A program made the position numbers and the translations under genes. A stretch of 33,468 nt of DNA from Phycicoccus elongatus Lp2 (GTDB taxonomy: Bacteria > Actinomycetota > Actinomycetes > Actinomycetales > Dermatophilaceae), in contig NZ_HF570956.1 in assembly GCF_000367525.1 (NCBI RefSeq), positions 2,582,598 through 2,616,065 on the forward strand, given 5' to 3'. Below, in pieces: positions 1 to 10,636 of this stretch (the stretch's first letter is position 1; the number at the start of each line of letters is the position of its first letter). The notes under the pieces are model-generated. The model saw only the letters and a list, made by a program, of their open reading frames with translations, had not been told where the DNA came from and did not search any database.

Positions 1-34
1 GCATGGGTGGTGTCGGCTGCGAGTTGAGTTCCGG

Positions 35-394
35 TCAGGCGGTGGCGGGCTCGTCCACCAAGCCGAGGTGATCGGCCTCGAGCGCGTGGAGCAGGCGGCC
101 CAGACGCACCCGGCGAAGGAGCCGACGGGTGCGGGCGTCGGCGGCGACGATCGTGAGGGGGCGCCCGCGCCGGTGGGCCCGACGCTGGAGTTCGACGAGC
201 AGCCCGAGACCCGTGGCGTCGAGCACGGTGCACGCGCCGAGGTCGAGTCGGATGGGCGTGTCGCCGCTGTCGATCAGGATGTGGAGGTCGCGACGCGCAT
301 CGGGCGTGGCCGCGACATCCAAGTGGCCCGACAGCGCAAGCATCGTGGTGTGGGCCTCCGCCTCACTCCGAATGACCAGTCCCTGACCCCGCAT
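35..394 (-). CDS. STAS-domain anti-sigma factor antagonist-like protein
   Basis: This 119-residue protein is a single STAS domain, the fold of SpoIIAA/RsbV-type anti-sigma factor antagonists, which bind a serine-kinase anti-sigma factor and release a sigma factor. The core strand-loop-helix is visible at residues 50-68 (DLGACTVLDATGLGLLVEL). RsbV and SpoIIAA have D-S-S/T-G-L at this loop, with the first Ser phosphorylated. Here the loop is D59-A60-T61-G62, so the usual phosphoacceptor is Ala. Thr61 could substitute, or the protein may not be switched by phosphorylation. The ATG at 394 is preceded by AAGGGGG at good spacing. No kinase or sigma gene lies beside it in the window. The fold assignment is firm; the partner is unknown. 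Confidence 0.82.
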   Translation of the reverse strand: MRGQGLVIRSEAEAHTTMLALSGHLDVAATPDARRDLHILIDSGDTPIRLDLGACTVLDATGLGLLVELQRRAHRRGRPLTIVAADARTRRLLRRVRLGRLLHALEADHLGLVDEPATA

Positions 395-424
395 GTCGCC
401 CCCTTGCGCCCGATGGTGAACCCA

Positions 425-442
425 GTGTGACTCGTGTTACAC
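425..442. promoter_or_regulatory. Crp/GlxR-like site between STAS gene and adenosyltransferase gene
   Basis: The sequence TGTGA-CTCGTG-TTACA at 426-441 matches the actinobacterial Crp/GlxR consensus TGTGA-N6-TCACA at 9 of 10 positions, with an outer G/C pair extending it. It lies in the 125-bp divergent intergenic region and could act on either gene. Binding is inferred from the match only. Confidence 0.4.
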
Positions 443-448
443 CTGAAT

Positions 449-465
449 GACGTGCTGAACACGTC
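449..465. repeat. Inverted repeat GACGTG-N5-CACGTC in divergent intergenic region
   Basis: A perfect 6-bp inverted repeat with a 5-bp spacer lies about 55 bp upstream of the adenosyltransferase start. The dyad and its placement look like a repressor operator, but I do not recognise the regulator. Confidence 0.35.
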
Positions 466-519
466 CGGATGTTTCACACAGTTGGTCAAGAAACGGTCAA
501 GGCTGCAAGGGTGGGAGCC

Positions 520-1158
520 ATGGTCAACCTCACGCGCATCTACACCCGGACCGGCGACGACGGCACCACCGGGCTCGGCGACTTCGGGAGGACACGCAAG
601 ACCGACGCACGACTGGCCGCCTATGCCGATGTCAACGAGGCGAACGCGACGATCGGCGTTGCTGTGGCGGCCGGTGGGCTCGGCGATGACGTGGTTGCAG
701 TGCTCCGACGTGTGCAGAACGACCTCTTCGACGTCGGCGCCGACCTCTCGACGCCGCTCAAGGAGACCTACGAGTACGAACCACTGCGGGTCAAGGCGGA
801 GTGGATCGACGAACTCGAGGCGGACTGCGACACCTTCAACGACCAGCTCGAGAAGCTGCGCTCGTTCATTCTTCCCGGAGGCACCGTGGGCAGCGCCCAC
901 CTGCACGTTGCCACGACCGTCGTCCGCCGCGCCGAGCGCTCGACCTGGCGGGCCATCGAGACCCACGGGACCGAGCCGGGCGACGCCAAGGGTGAGGGCG
1001 GTGTCAACGCGGTGTGTGCGGCATACCTCAACCGGCTCTCGGATCTGTTGTTCATCCTTGCCCGGGTGGCCAACCTCGACGCCGGCGGAGATGTCCTGTG
1101 GCAGCCCGGCGGTGGCCGTGTCGCTGACCCGAGGACCAAGAAGACACCTTCTGCGTGA
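520..1158 (+). CDS. PduO-type corrinoid (cob(I)alamin) adenosyltransferase
   Basis: This enzyme transfers the adenosyl group of ATP to cob(I)alamin to make coenzyme B12. It is a 212-residue PduO-type protein that would trimerise as a helical bundle. The N-terminal ATP-binding motif TRTGDDGTTGL is at residues 9-19, followed by the conserved RTRKTDARLAAYADVNEANATIG stretch; the C-terminal RRAERSTWRAIE helix is typical of the family. I chose the ATG at 520 over the ATG at 469 because AAGGGTGGGAG precedes it and homologues begin close to the NLTRIYTRTGDDG motif. It is divergent from the STAS gene and convergent with DUF2550. A palindrome overlaps its stop codon. M. tuberculosis has a homologue (Rv1314c) in the same neighbourhood. 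Confidence 0.95.
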   Translation: MVNLTRIYTRTGDDGTTGLGDFGRTRKTDARLAAYADVNEANATIGVAVAAGGLGDDVVAVLRRVQNDLFDVGADLSTPLKETYEYEPLRVKAEWIDELEADCDTFNDQLEKLRSFILPGGTVGSAHLHVATTVVRRAERSTWRAIETHGTEPGDAKGEGGVNAVCAAYLNRLSDLLFILARVANLDAGGDVLWQPGGGRVADPRTKKTPSA

Positions 1159-1165
1159 CGCAGAA
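1149..1165. repeat. Palindrome TTCTGCGT-G-ACGCAGAA, copy 1
   Basis: Eight-bp arms surround a single central G. The TGA stop of the adenosyltransferase gene (1156-1158) lies inside it. Copy 2 is 41 bp downstream with a central C, so each is the reverse complement of the other. It is possibly a terminator, a protein-binding site or a small REP-like element. Confidence 0.6.
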
Positions 1166-1201
1166 ATTCGCCGGTCGCACGGTTTTAACCGGACGCAAAG
1201 A

Positions 1202-1226
1202 CATCTTCTGCGTCACGCAGAAGATG
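1202..1226. terminator. 25-bp palindromic hairpin between convergent genes, copy 2 of TTCTGCGTSACGCAGAA
   Basis: Twelve-bp arms (CATCTTCTGCGT and its complement) flank one base at 1214. The hairpin lies between the adenosyltransferase gene (+) and the DUF2550 gene (-), whose stop begins 4 bp beyond. It is symmetrical, so it could end transcripts from both sides, although it lacks a clear T-tract. A smaller palindrome, CGGTT-TT-AACCG, lies at 1180-1191. The termination role is inferred. Confidence 0.5.
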
Positions 1227-1230
1227 ATTG

Positions 1231-1659
1231 TCAGGCCACGTTGACGTTGAACCCCGGCGGACTGCTCTCGTGCCACGCCCGGACGGCGGTGTAGCTCGGC
1301 GGCGAGAGCGCAAGTTCGGTCTGATGACGGCCGGTGTCGACCATGACCGCCCCCGGTATGCCGGGGATGTCGACATCGACAGGGGTCGGGGCACCCAGGT
1401 CGAGATCGTGGCGGGCCCAAGAGCGCTCTGACCGCATCCGAGGTCCGACCACGGAGAACCACTCGAATTGATCCCCCCGCAGGCGAATCAGACCCAGGCG
1501 CCAGCGAGGGTCGGCAGGGGTGCGGATCGCCCCGAGGATGAGGTCATGGCCGCGCGCGATGACTTTGCGACGCAGCCAGATGAAGGCCAGCGTCAGGACG
1601 ACCAAGGCCAGGAGGGCGGCAAGGATCAGCTCTGCTGTCGTGAGAGCCGTCATCGCCAC
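1231..1659 (-). CDS. DUF2550 family membrane-anchored protein
   Basis: This is a 142-residue protein with one N-terminal hydrophobic segment (about residues 8-30) followed by a basic RRK stop-transfer and a soluble domain with the RWRLGLIRLRGDQFEWFSV stretch characteristic of DUF2550. The same family sits directly after atpC in mycobacteria (Rv1312) and other actinobacteria. It starts 15 bp after the atpC stop and is probably the last gene of the atp transcript. A second in-frame ATG two codons later would also serve as start. Its biochemical function is unknown. The repeated position beside ATP synthase suggests an accessory envelope role but proves nothing. Confidence 0.85.
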   Translation of the reverse strand: MAMTALTTAELILAALLALVVLTLAFIWLRRKVIARGHDLILGAIRTPADPRWRLGLIRLRGDQFEWFSVVGPRMRSERSWARHDLDLGAPTPVDVDIPGIPGAVMVDTGRHQTELALSPPSYTAVRAWHESSPPGFNVNVA

Positions 1660-1674
1660 CTGCGGCCCTCGACC

Positions 1675-1944
1675 TCAGGCGCCCAGTTTGGACGCGTCGA
1701 CGTCCTCGGCCACGATCGTCACGACGTCCTTGTTGACCGACAGGAAGCCGTTGTCGATGACTGCGGTGCCCACGGTCCCGTCGTGGTGGATGCGCACCTC
1801 GCCCTGGACCAGGACGGCCAAGATGGGTTGGTGGCCGGGCAGGATGCCCAGGTCACCGTCGATGGACCGGGCCGAGACCTGGTTGGCGGGCCCCTCCCAG
1901 ACCTTGCGGTCCGCGGCGACGAGTTCGACCTGCAACGTGCTCAC
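1675..1944 (-). CDS. atpC: F1Fo ATP synthase epsilon subunit, short form
   Basis: Epsilon is part of the F1 central stalk with gamma and contacts the c-ring. The 89 residues cover the N-terminal beta-sandwich: LQVELVAADRKVWEGPANQV, then DGDLGILPGHQPILAVL, which matches the family G-x-x-G-I-L-P-x-H motif. The usual 120-140 residue forms continue with two C-terminal helices that inhibit ATP hydrolysis. This one ends after the sandwich (VVTIVAEDVDASKLGA), leaving no room for a helical domain. Short epsilons occur in several actinobacteria. The gene follows atpD after an 88-bp gap that holds a strong hairpin. Confidence 0.96.
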   Translation of the reverse strand: MSTLQVELVAADRKVWEGPANQVSARSIDGDLGILPGHQPILAVLVQGEVRIHHDGTVGTAVIDNGFLSVNKDVVTIVAEDVDASKLGA

Positions 1945-1989
1945 GAGGATTGCCTCCGAAGGGATGGGTGCTTGACTGCAGTGTATGCC

Positions 1990-2025
1990 GCCGGGCCGGC
2001 CCCCTCAGCAGGGAGCCGGCCCGGC
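1990..2025 (-). promoter_or_regulatory. Strong intercistronic hairpin between atpD and atpC
   Basis: Perfect 11-bp arms (GCCGGGCCGGC at 1990-2000 and its complement at 2015-2025) are followed, past one mismatch, by a 4-bp inner stem (CCCT/AGGG) closing a CAGC tetraloop. It begins 7 bp after the atpD stop in the transcript direction. There is no U-tract. It could protect the 3' end of atpD mRNA or partly attenuate atpC. A copy of the CGGCATAC octamer (1983-1990) abuts it. Confidence 0.6.
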
Positions 2026-2032
2026 GCTGACA

Positions 2033-4404
<2,372 letters not shown>

Positions 4405-4457
4405 ACTGTTCCGCCTTCCTGTCTCTGCTTCGGTATGCCGTGGGGCTGGGTGGGGGT

Positions 4458-4487
4458 GCCGCGGGCCCCCGGGTGGGGGCCCGCGGC
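4458..4487 (-). promoter_or_regulatory. 13-bp stem hairpin between atpA and atpG, flanked by an octamer inverted pair
   Basis: The arms at 4458-4470 and 4475-4487 are perfectly complementary over 13 bp, all G/C, with a 4-base loop. Outside them lies a second inverted pair: GTATGCCG at 4433-4440 and CGGCATAC at 4484-4491, the latter sharing bases with the stem. It starts a few bases after the atpA stop. It is very stable but has no U-tract, so mRNA protection, a processing barrier or partial attenuation are all possible. Confidence 0.65.
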
Positions 4488-4494
4488 ATACGAC

Positions 4495-6138
<1,644 letters not shown>

Positions 6139-6214
6139 GTGTCTTCTTCTCCTGTTTCGCTCGGTCCGCGGTCGGGCCGAATCTCTGGTCGGTGGTGCTT
6201 GGGAAAGGCTGTGG

Positions 6215-7030
6215 TCAGTTGCCGGTCACGTGTCGGCGGGCCTGGTCGATGCGAGCGCTGATCGTGCCGTCCATGACCTCGTCGCCGACCTGGACGCGGA
6301 TGCCGCCGAGGACGTGAGGGTCGACGACGGTCTGCAGCGAGACCGACTTGCCGTACATCGTCTCCAGCTGGGTGCGCAGTCGTGCCGCCTGCTGCTCGGT
6401 GAGCGCGGAGGCCACCGTCACCAGGGCGGTGAGCTCGTCGCGCCGCTTCGCGGCAAGGTCGAGGTATGCCGCGAGCACCCGGTCGAGCCGACGGCCGCGG
6501 GGAACCCGCACGGCCTGCTGGGCGAGCCGGATCGTTTCCGGGTGCGCCTTCCCCTCGAGCAACGTGGCCACGAGGCCAGCCTTGCCCGCACCGTCGGTGT
6601 TGCGGCTGGAGAGGGTGTCGCGCAAGGCGGTGTCACCGGCGACGATGCGCTCGAAGCGGAAGAGCTGGTCCTCGACGTCGTCGATCCGACCCTCGGCCTC
6701 GGCGCGGGCGAGCAGGCTCGACACGGCGGTGGACTCGAGGGTGTCGCTGAAGTCGCGCTCGTCCGCCCAGCGCTGCTCGGCGGCGAGGGCGACGAGCCCG
6801 ATGGCCCCGTCGCCGACCTTGCCGCCGAAGAGGCGCTCGGCCAGGGCCCGCTTGGCGGCGGGCTCACCCGAGGGGTCGGCCAGGGCCCGGCGCAGCGAGG
6901 CGTTGCCGTCGACGACCGACGTGATCGCGAACAGGTCCTCGGCCAGGCCCGAGCGGTCGACACCACCGGACAGGGCGGCGTCGAAGGCCTCCTGCACCGT
7001 GGCGGCGGCGCCGCGCGACGATCCACGCAT
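6215..7030 (-). CDS. atpH: F1Fo ATP synthase delta subunit
   Basis: Delta joins the peripheral stalk to the top of F1. The 271-residue protein is longer than the roughly 180-residue proteobacterial form but close to lengths usual in non-mycobacterial actinobacteria. The C-terminal family signature is visible: [66 protein letters not shown]. The ATG overlaps the atpF stop by one base (TGATG), implying translational coupling. atpF and atpH are separate genes, unlike the b-delta fusion of mycobacteria. Confidence 0.96.
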   Translation of the reverse strand: MRGSSRGAAATVQEAFDAALSGGVDRSGLAEDLFAITSVVDGNASLRRALADPSGEPAAKRALAERLFGGKVGDGAIGLVALAAEQRWADERDFSDTLESTAVSSLLARAEAEGRIDDVEDQLFRFERIVAGDTALRDTLSSRNTDGAGKAGLVATLLEGKAHPETIRLAQQAVRVPRGRRLDRVLAAYLDLAAKRRDELTALVTVASALTEQQAARLRTQLETMYGKSVSLQTVVDPHVLGGIRVQVGDEVMDGTISARIDQARRHVTGN

Positions 7031-7629
7031 CAGGCGTCCTGACCCGACTCCGCGGCGGAGCCGACCTTCTCGCGCTTGACGTCGCCGGCCTCGAGCTCGG
7101 CGAGGAAGCGGTCGACGATGCCCTTCTGGCGGACCTCGTCGTCCAGGCTCTCGCCGACGATCTTGCTCGCCAGGGATGTCGACAGGGTGCCGACCTCCTG
7201 CCGGAGCTGGACGACTGCCTGCTGGCGCTCGGCGTCGATCTGGCGCTTGGCCGACTCGGTGATGCGCGAGGCCTCGGCCTGGGCCTGGCCACGCATCTCC
7301 GAGACGATCGACGCACCCTGCTCGCGAGCGTCCTCACGGATCTTGTTCGCCTCGGTGCGCGCGTCCTTGAGCTGGGCTTGGTACTGCTCCAGGGCGGCCT
7401 GCGCCTGCGCCTGGGCCTCCTCGGCCTGCTTCATGCCGCCCTCGATGGCGGCCGCACGCTGCTCGTAGAGCTCCTCCATCTTCGGGACGACCTTGGTCTT
7501 GTAGATCCAGTAGAGGATCCCGAAGGCCACGAGCCCGACGATGATCTCCGCGGGGTGCGGCAGGAGCGGCAGGGCCTCGGGCCACCCGGGCCCGGCCTCA
7601 CCGGCGGTTGTGACGGATGCGAGGAACAC
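7030..7629 (-). CDS. atpF: F1Fo ATP synthase subunit b
   Basis: Subunit b forms the peripheral stalk. The 199-residue protein has a short extracytoplasmic N-terminus, one membrane segment (about residues 25-46, PAEIIVGLVAFGILYWIYKTKVVP), and then a long Ala/Gln/Glu/Arg-rich coiled coil (MKQAEEAQAQAQAALEQYQAQLKDARTEANKIREDAREQG) to near the end. The start is a GTG at 7629 with AGGGAAG upstream. It follows atpE after 62 bp containing a small hairpin and overlaps atpH by one base. Confidence 0.96.
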   Translation of the reverse strand: MFLASVTTAGEAGPGWPEALPLLPHPAEIIVGLVAFGILYWIYKTKVVPKMEELYEQRAAAIEGGMKQAEEAQAQAQAALEQYQAQLKDARTEANKIREDAREQGASIVSEMRGQAQAEASRITESAKRQIDAERQQAVVQLRQEVGTLSTSLASKIVGESLDDEVRQKGIVDRFLAELEAGDVKREKVGSAAESGQDA

Positions 7630-7669
7630 GTCGCTTCCCTATCTGTTGCGTAAGACGATTGGGGTCGAG

Positions 7670-7688
7670 TGCTGCGCGATGCGCAGCA
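7670..7688 (-). promoter_or_regulatory. Hairpin immediately after atpE
   Basis: An 8-bp stem (TGCTGCGC/GCGCAGCA) with a 3-base loop begins 3 bp after the atpE stop in the transcript direction. The c subunit is needed in several copies per enzyme, so a hairpin stabilising upstream atpE mRNA would make sense; this is inferred from position and structure only. Confidence 0.5.
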
Positions 7689-7691
7689 GAC

Positions 7692-7919
<228 letters not shown>

Positions 7920-7997
7920 CTACCGGTCGGAGGTGTCAGGCGGTTCTTCAGTTGGATGGTGCAGATGCGGCCCGAGTCACTGGCCGCGGGCTGTGGA

Positions 7998-8822
7998 TCA
8001 GTGGTGCTCGCTCACCGCGTCGGAGATGTAGAGCGCGGAGAGCAGGGTGAAGATGAAGGCCTGGAGGAACTCCACGAGGAGCTCGAAGAAGGTCATCAGG
8101 ATGGAGAAGGCGAAGGCCGCGACGCCGGCCAGCTTGAGGCCCAGGCCACCGTGGACCAAGAGGTACTCGCCGCCCAAGATGAAGACGAGCAACATCATGT
8201 GGCCGGCCATCATGTTGCCGAAGAGCCGCAGCGCGAGGGTGAGCGGCCGGATGAAGAAGTACGTGATGAACTCGAGCACGAACATGATGGGCCGCAGCCA
8301 CAGCGGCAGGCCGGGTGGCACCAGGGACTTCAGGTAGCCGATGACGCCGTGCTTACGCTTGAGCGCGACCGCGTGGTACGTGATGTAGACGATCGCCGTC
8401 AGCACGATGGGGAAGGCGATCCGGCTCATCGTGGGGTACTGGACGAACGGGAAGATGCCCATCAGGTTGTTGAACAGGATCATCGTGAAGATGGTGAACA
8501 GCATCGGGAGGAAGGGCTTGAAGTCCTTGGCGCCGATGATGTCGCGCGCGATGGTGTTGCGGACGAAGTCGTAGCCCTGCTCGGCGACCCATTGCCGCTT
8601 GCTCGGCACGAGCGACAGGCGCCCGGCGACGGTCATGTAGAACCAGCCAAGGATCGCCACGGAGATCAGCAGGACGACCGCCGGGCGCGTGAGCGCCCAG
8701 TTGCTGTCGCCGCCGATGACAGGCCAGAAGAAGTCACCAACGGACGGAGCCTCGAAGCTCCCGCCGTCACCGGACGTCACGAGTGCTCCGACGGTCTGGG
8801 CGGACAACACGCTCAGGCTCAC
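7998..8822 (-). CDS. atpB: F1Fo ATP synthase subunit a
   Basis: Subunit a provides the proton half-channels beside the c-ring. The 274-residue protein has several hydrophobic segments and the essential Arg199 in the signature PLTLALRLFGNMMAGHMML (residues 193-211). The C-terminal membrane pair (FELLVEFLQAFIFTLLSALYISDAV) is also canonical. The start is a GTG at 8822 with GGAGAGG upstream. The 100-bp gap after atpI contains a 6-bp hairpin (ACCCGA at 8886-8891 with TCGGGT at 8897-8902) and a TAGCGT hexamer that could be an internal -10, although no good -35 accompanies it. Confidence 0.97.
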   Translation of the reverse strand: MSLSVLSAQTVGALVTSGDGGSFEAPSVGDFFWPVIGGDSNWALTRPAVVLLISVAILGWFYMTVAGRLSLVPSKRQWVAEQGYDFVRNTIARDIIGAKDFKPFLPMLFTIFTMILFNNLMGIFPFVQYPTMSRIAFPIVLTAIVYITYHAVALKRKHGVIGYLKSLVPPGLPLWLRPIMFVLEFITYFFIRPLTLALRLFGNMMAGHMMLLVFILGGEYLLVHGGLGLKLAGVAAFAFSILMTFFELLVEFLQAFIFTLLSALYISDAVSEHH

Positions 8823-8922
8823 AGCCTCTCCTCACAGCGGACACGGGCGGGGGTCAGGTCCTGCCCGGGAATCGACACGTACGCTACCCGACCGGATCGG
8901 GTCCTCGCGACGCCGGGGAAGG

Positions 8923-9369
8923 TCATGAGCCCTCTCCCAGTCGGATCGCGGATTCGTCATAGACCGGGATCCGCGCCGTGCGCATCGCGCGCATGGCGAA
9001 GACCTGCCAGACGATGGTCACCACGAGGGCCGCGACCCCCAACGCCTTTCCATGGATCCAGTCCCGACCGTGGAAGGCGATGAGGAAGAGCAGCAGCCCG
9101 ATGACCTGCCCCAGGTAGACCGTCATGGCGACCGCGAAGAAGGCGTGCGGGCTCGCGCTGCGCACCAACCGGCTCATGAGGAACATCCCCGAGGCGAAGA
9201 AGAGGAGCGCGACCGCCCAGCCCAAGCCGGCGGACCACGCTCCCTTGACCCCATCGGTGACGGCGAAGAGGACGACCGGGACCAAGCCCACGAGCGCCGA
9301 CGGCAGCACGGCCGAACGCAGCATGTGCGCGAAGGGCGCACCGGCATGCGAGCTCGTCGTCGAGGTCAT
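8923..9369 (-). CDS. AtpI-like small membrane protein at the head of the atp operon
   Basis: This 148-residue protein with four predicted membrane segments (about residues 18-40, 46-67, 75-97 and 107-129) occupies the position of atpI/Rv1303 before atpB. AtpI proteins assist c-ring assembly or Mg2+ supply in some bacteria. Sequence similarity to classical AtpI is weak, so the call rests on position and topology. The ATG at 9369 has GAGAAGG upstream. It is the first gene after the Crp-type palindrome at 9413-9430, so the site probably governs the whole operon. Confidence 0.75.
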   Translation of the reverse strand: MTSTTSSHAGAPFAHMLRSAVLPSALVGLVPVVLFAVTDGVKGAWSAGLGWAVALLFFASGMFLMSRLVRSASPHAFFAVAMTVYLGQVIGLLLFLIAFHGRDWIHGKALGVAALVVTIVWQVFAMRAMRTARIPVYDESAIRLGEGS

Positions 9370-9394
9370 CGAGGCCTTCTCGTGGCGGGTCAGG

Positions 9395-9414
9395 AAGCGC
9401 CCGTCAGGGCGCTT
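9395..9414 (-). terminator. 8-bp hairpin between wecA and atpI-like gene
   Basis: AAGCGCCC (9395-9402) and GGGCGCTT (9407-9414) form a perfect stem with a 4-base loop. It lies downstream of wecA and touches the Crp-type palindrome. It may terminate wecA transcription, or it may lie in the atp leader. Confidence 0.4.
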
Positions 9415-9430
9415 GTGAAAGTTATCACAA
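9413..9430. promoter_or_regulatory. Perfect Crp/GlxR-type palindrome upstream of the atp operon
   Basis: The site TTGTGA-AAGTTA-TCACAA contains both half-sites of the cAMP receptor consensus TGTGA-N6-TCACA (9414-9429) without mismatch, and the outer bases also pair. It lies 43-60 bp upstream of the ATG of the first atp gene. On the minus strand its spacer reads as a possible -10 region (TAACTT), so binding there would repress; if the promoter lies elsewhere it could activate. Actinobacterial Crp/GlxR proteins regulate respiratory genes, which fits. Confidence 0.65.
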
Positions 9431-9468
9431 GCAGCTCGATGAGGCCACTCGGCAGGACCGGCGGGAGC

Positions 9469-10578
9469 TCATGACGACATCGGTTCGCGGCCACCCACCG
9501 TGGCTCGCGGCAGCCAGAAGGTGAGGACGCCGGCAGCCACGCTCATGACGAGGAAAAGGGCGGACGCCGGCAACGGTGGGAGGAAGACGAAGGACACCGA
9601 GCCGAAGGCGGCGACGGCTGCCCAGAACCAGAGCAGCAGGACGGCGCGTCGGTGCCCATGTCCCCACATGAGCATCCGGTGATGAAGGTGCTGGGCGTCC
9701 GGCTTGAAGGGGCTCTGCCCGCGACGCGTCCGGCGGATCACGGCGAGCACGACATCGAGCACCGGCAGCAGCAGGATCGATATCGGCACCAGGAGCGGCA
9801 GCACCAGCGCGGCCGTCGGGTTGGCCGAGACCTGAGCGCCCGTCGGGGTCCCGGTGATGGAGATCATCGCCGCGGCCAGCAGCAACCCGAGAAGCAGGGC
9901 ACCGCTGTCCCCCATGAAGATTCGCGCCGGATGAAAGTTGTGTGGGATGAATCCCAGACACACGCCGACCAGGGCCGCAGCGATGAAGGCGGCCGAGGTG
10001 AAGACGTTCGGCGGACTGTAGCTGCGCGCGATGAGGTAGGCGTAGACGAAGAACGACAGGGCCGCGATGCCGACGATGCCGGTCGCGAGTCCGTCGAGTC
10101 CGTCGACGAAGTTGACGGCGTTGGTCGCCAGGATGACGAAGAAGATCGTGAGCATGACCAGCAACGGTGCGGGCAGCACGAGGGTCTCGCCGAGCGGCAA
10201 CGAGAAGAGTTGCACCCCCTTGAAGGCCATGATCCCGGCCGCGAGCAGTTGGCCGGCAAGTTTGAGCAGCCAGTCGAGTTCGTGGACGTCGTCGATGGCG
10301 CCGACCAGGCAGACGATGACCGCGCCGAAGAGCACCCCGGTCAACTCCGGTCCCTCGAACATCTGCTTGCTGAACGGCAGGACCGACGCCACCAAGGTGG
10401 CCGCGCCGAAGCCGAGCAGCATGGCCACGCCCCCCAGACGCGGGATCGGCACCGAGTGCACGTCACGATCGCGCACCGGCGTGAAGGCCCGCAGACGGAC
10501 GGCGAGGGATCGCAGGAGCGGTGTCGCGGCATACGTGACGACGGCGGCAATCACCACGATGAAGAGGTACTCGCGCAC
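9469..10578 (-). CDS. wecA: Polyprenyl-phosphate N-acetylhexosamine-1-phosphate transferase (WecA/Rfe family)
   Basis: This membrane enzyme transfers a sugar-1-phosphate, typically GlcNAc-1-P from UDP-GlcNAc, to polyprenyl phosphate and starts cell-wall glycan linkers. The 369-residue protein has about 10-11 hydrophobic segments and the MraY/WecA motifs: the Asp pair D96-D97 in AIDDVHELD, NFVDGLDG at residues 156-163, FMGDSGALLLG, and the cytoplasmic DAQHLHHRML histidine loop. M. tuberculosis Rv1302 (wecA) occupies the same place before the atp operon. The start is a GTG at 10578 with GGAGAGGAGGGG upstream. Sugar specificity is inferred from family and synteny. Confidence 0.9.
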   Translation of the reverse strand: MREYLFIVVIAAVVTYAATPLLRSLAVRLRAFTPVRDRDVHSVPIPRLGGVAMLLGFGAATLVASVLPFSKQMFEGPELTGVLFGAVIVCLVGAIDDVHELDWLLKLAGQLLAAGIMAFKGVQLFSLPLGETLVLPAPLLVMLTIFFVILATNAVNFVDGLDGLATGIVGIAALSFFVYAYLIARSYSPPNVFTSAAFIAAALVGVCLGFIPHNFHPARIFMGDSGALLLGLLLAAAMISITGTPTGAQVSANPTAALVLPLLVPISILLLPVLDVVLAVIRRTRRGQSPFKPDAQHLHHRMLMWGHGHRRAVLLLWFWAAVAAFGSVSFVFLPPLPASALFLVMSVAAGVLTFWLPRATVGGREPMSS

Positions 10579-10636
10579 GGCAGCCCAGCCCCTCCTCTCC
10601 CGTGATCAGACCCGACGAACGCCGACCGCGTCGTCG

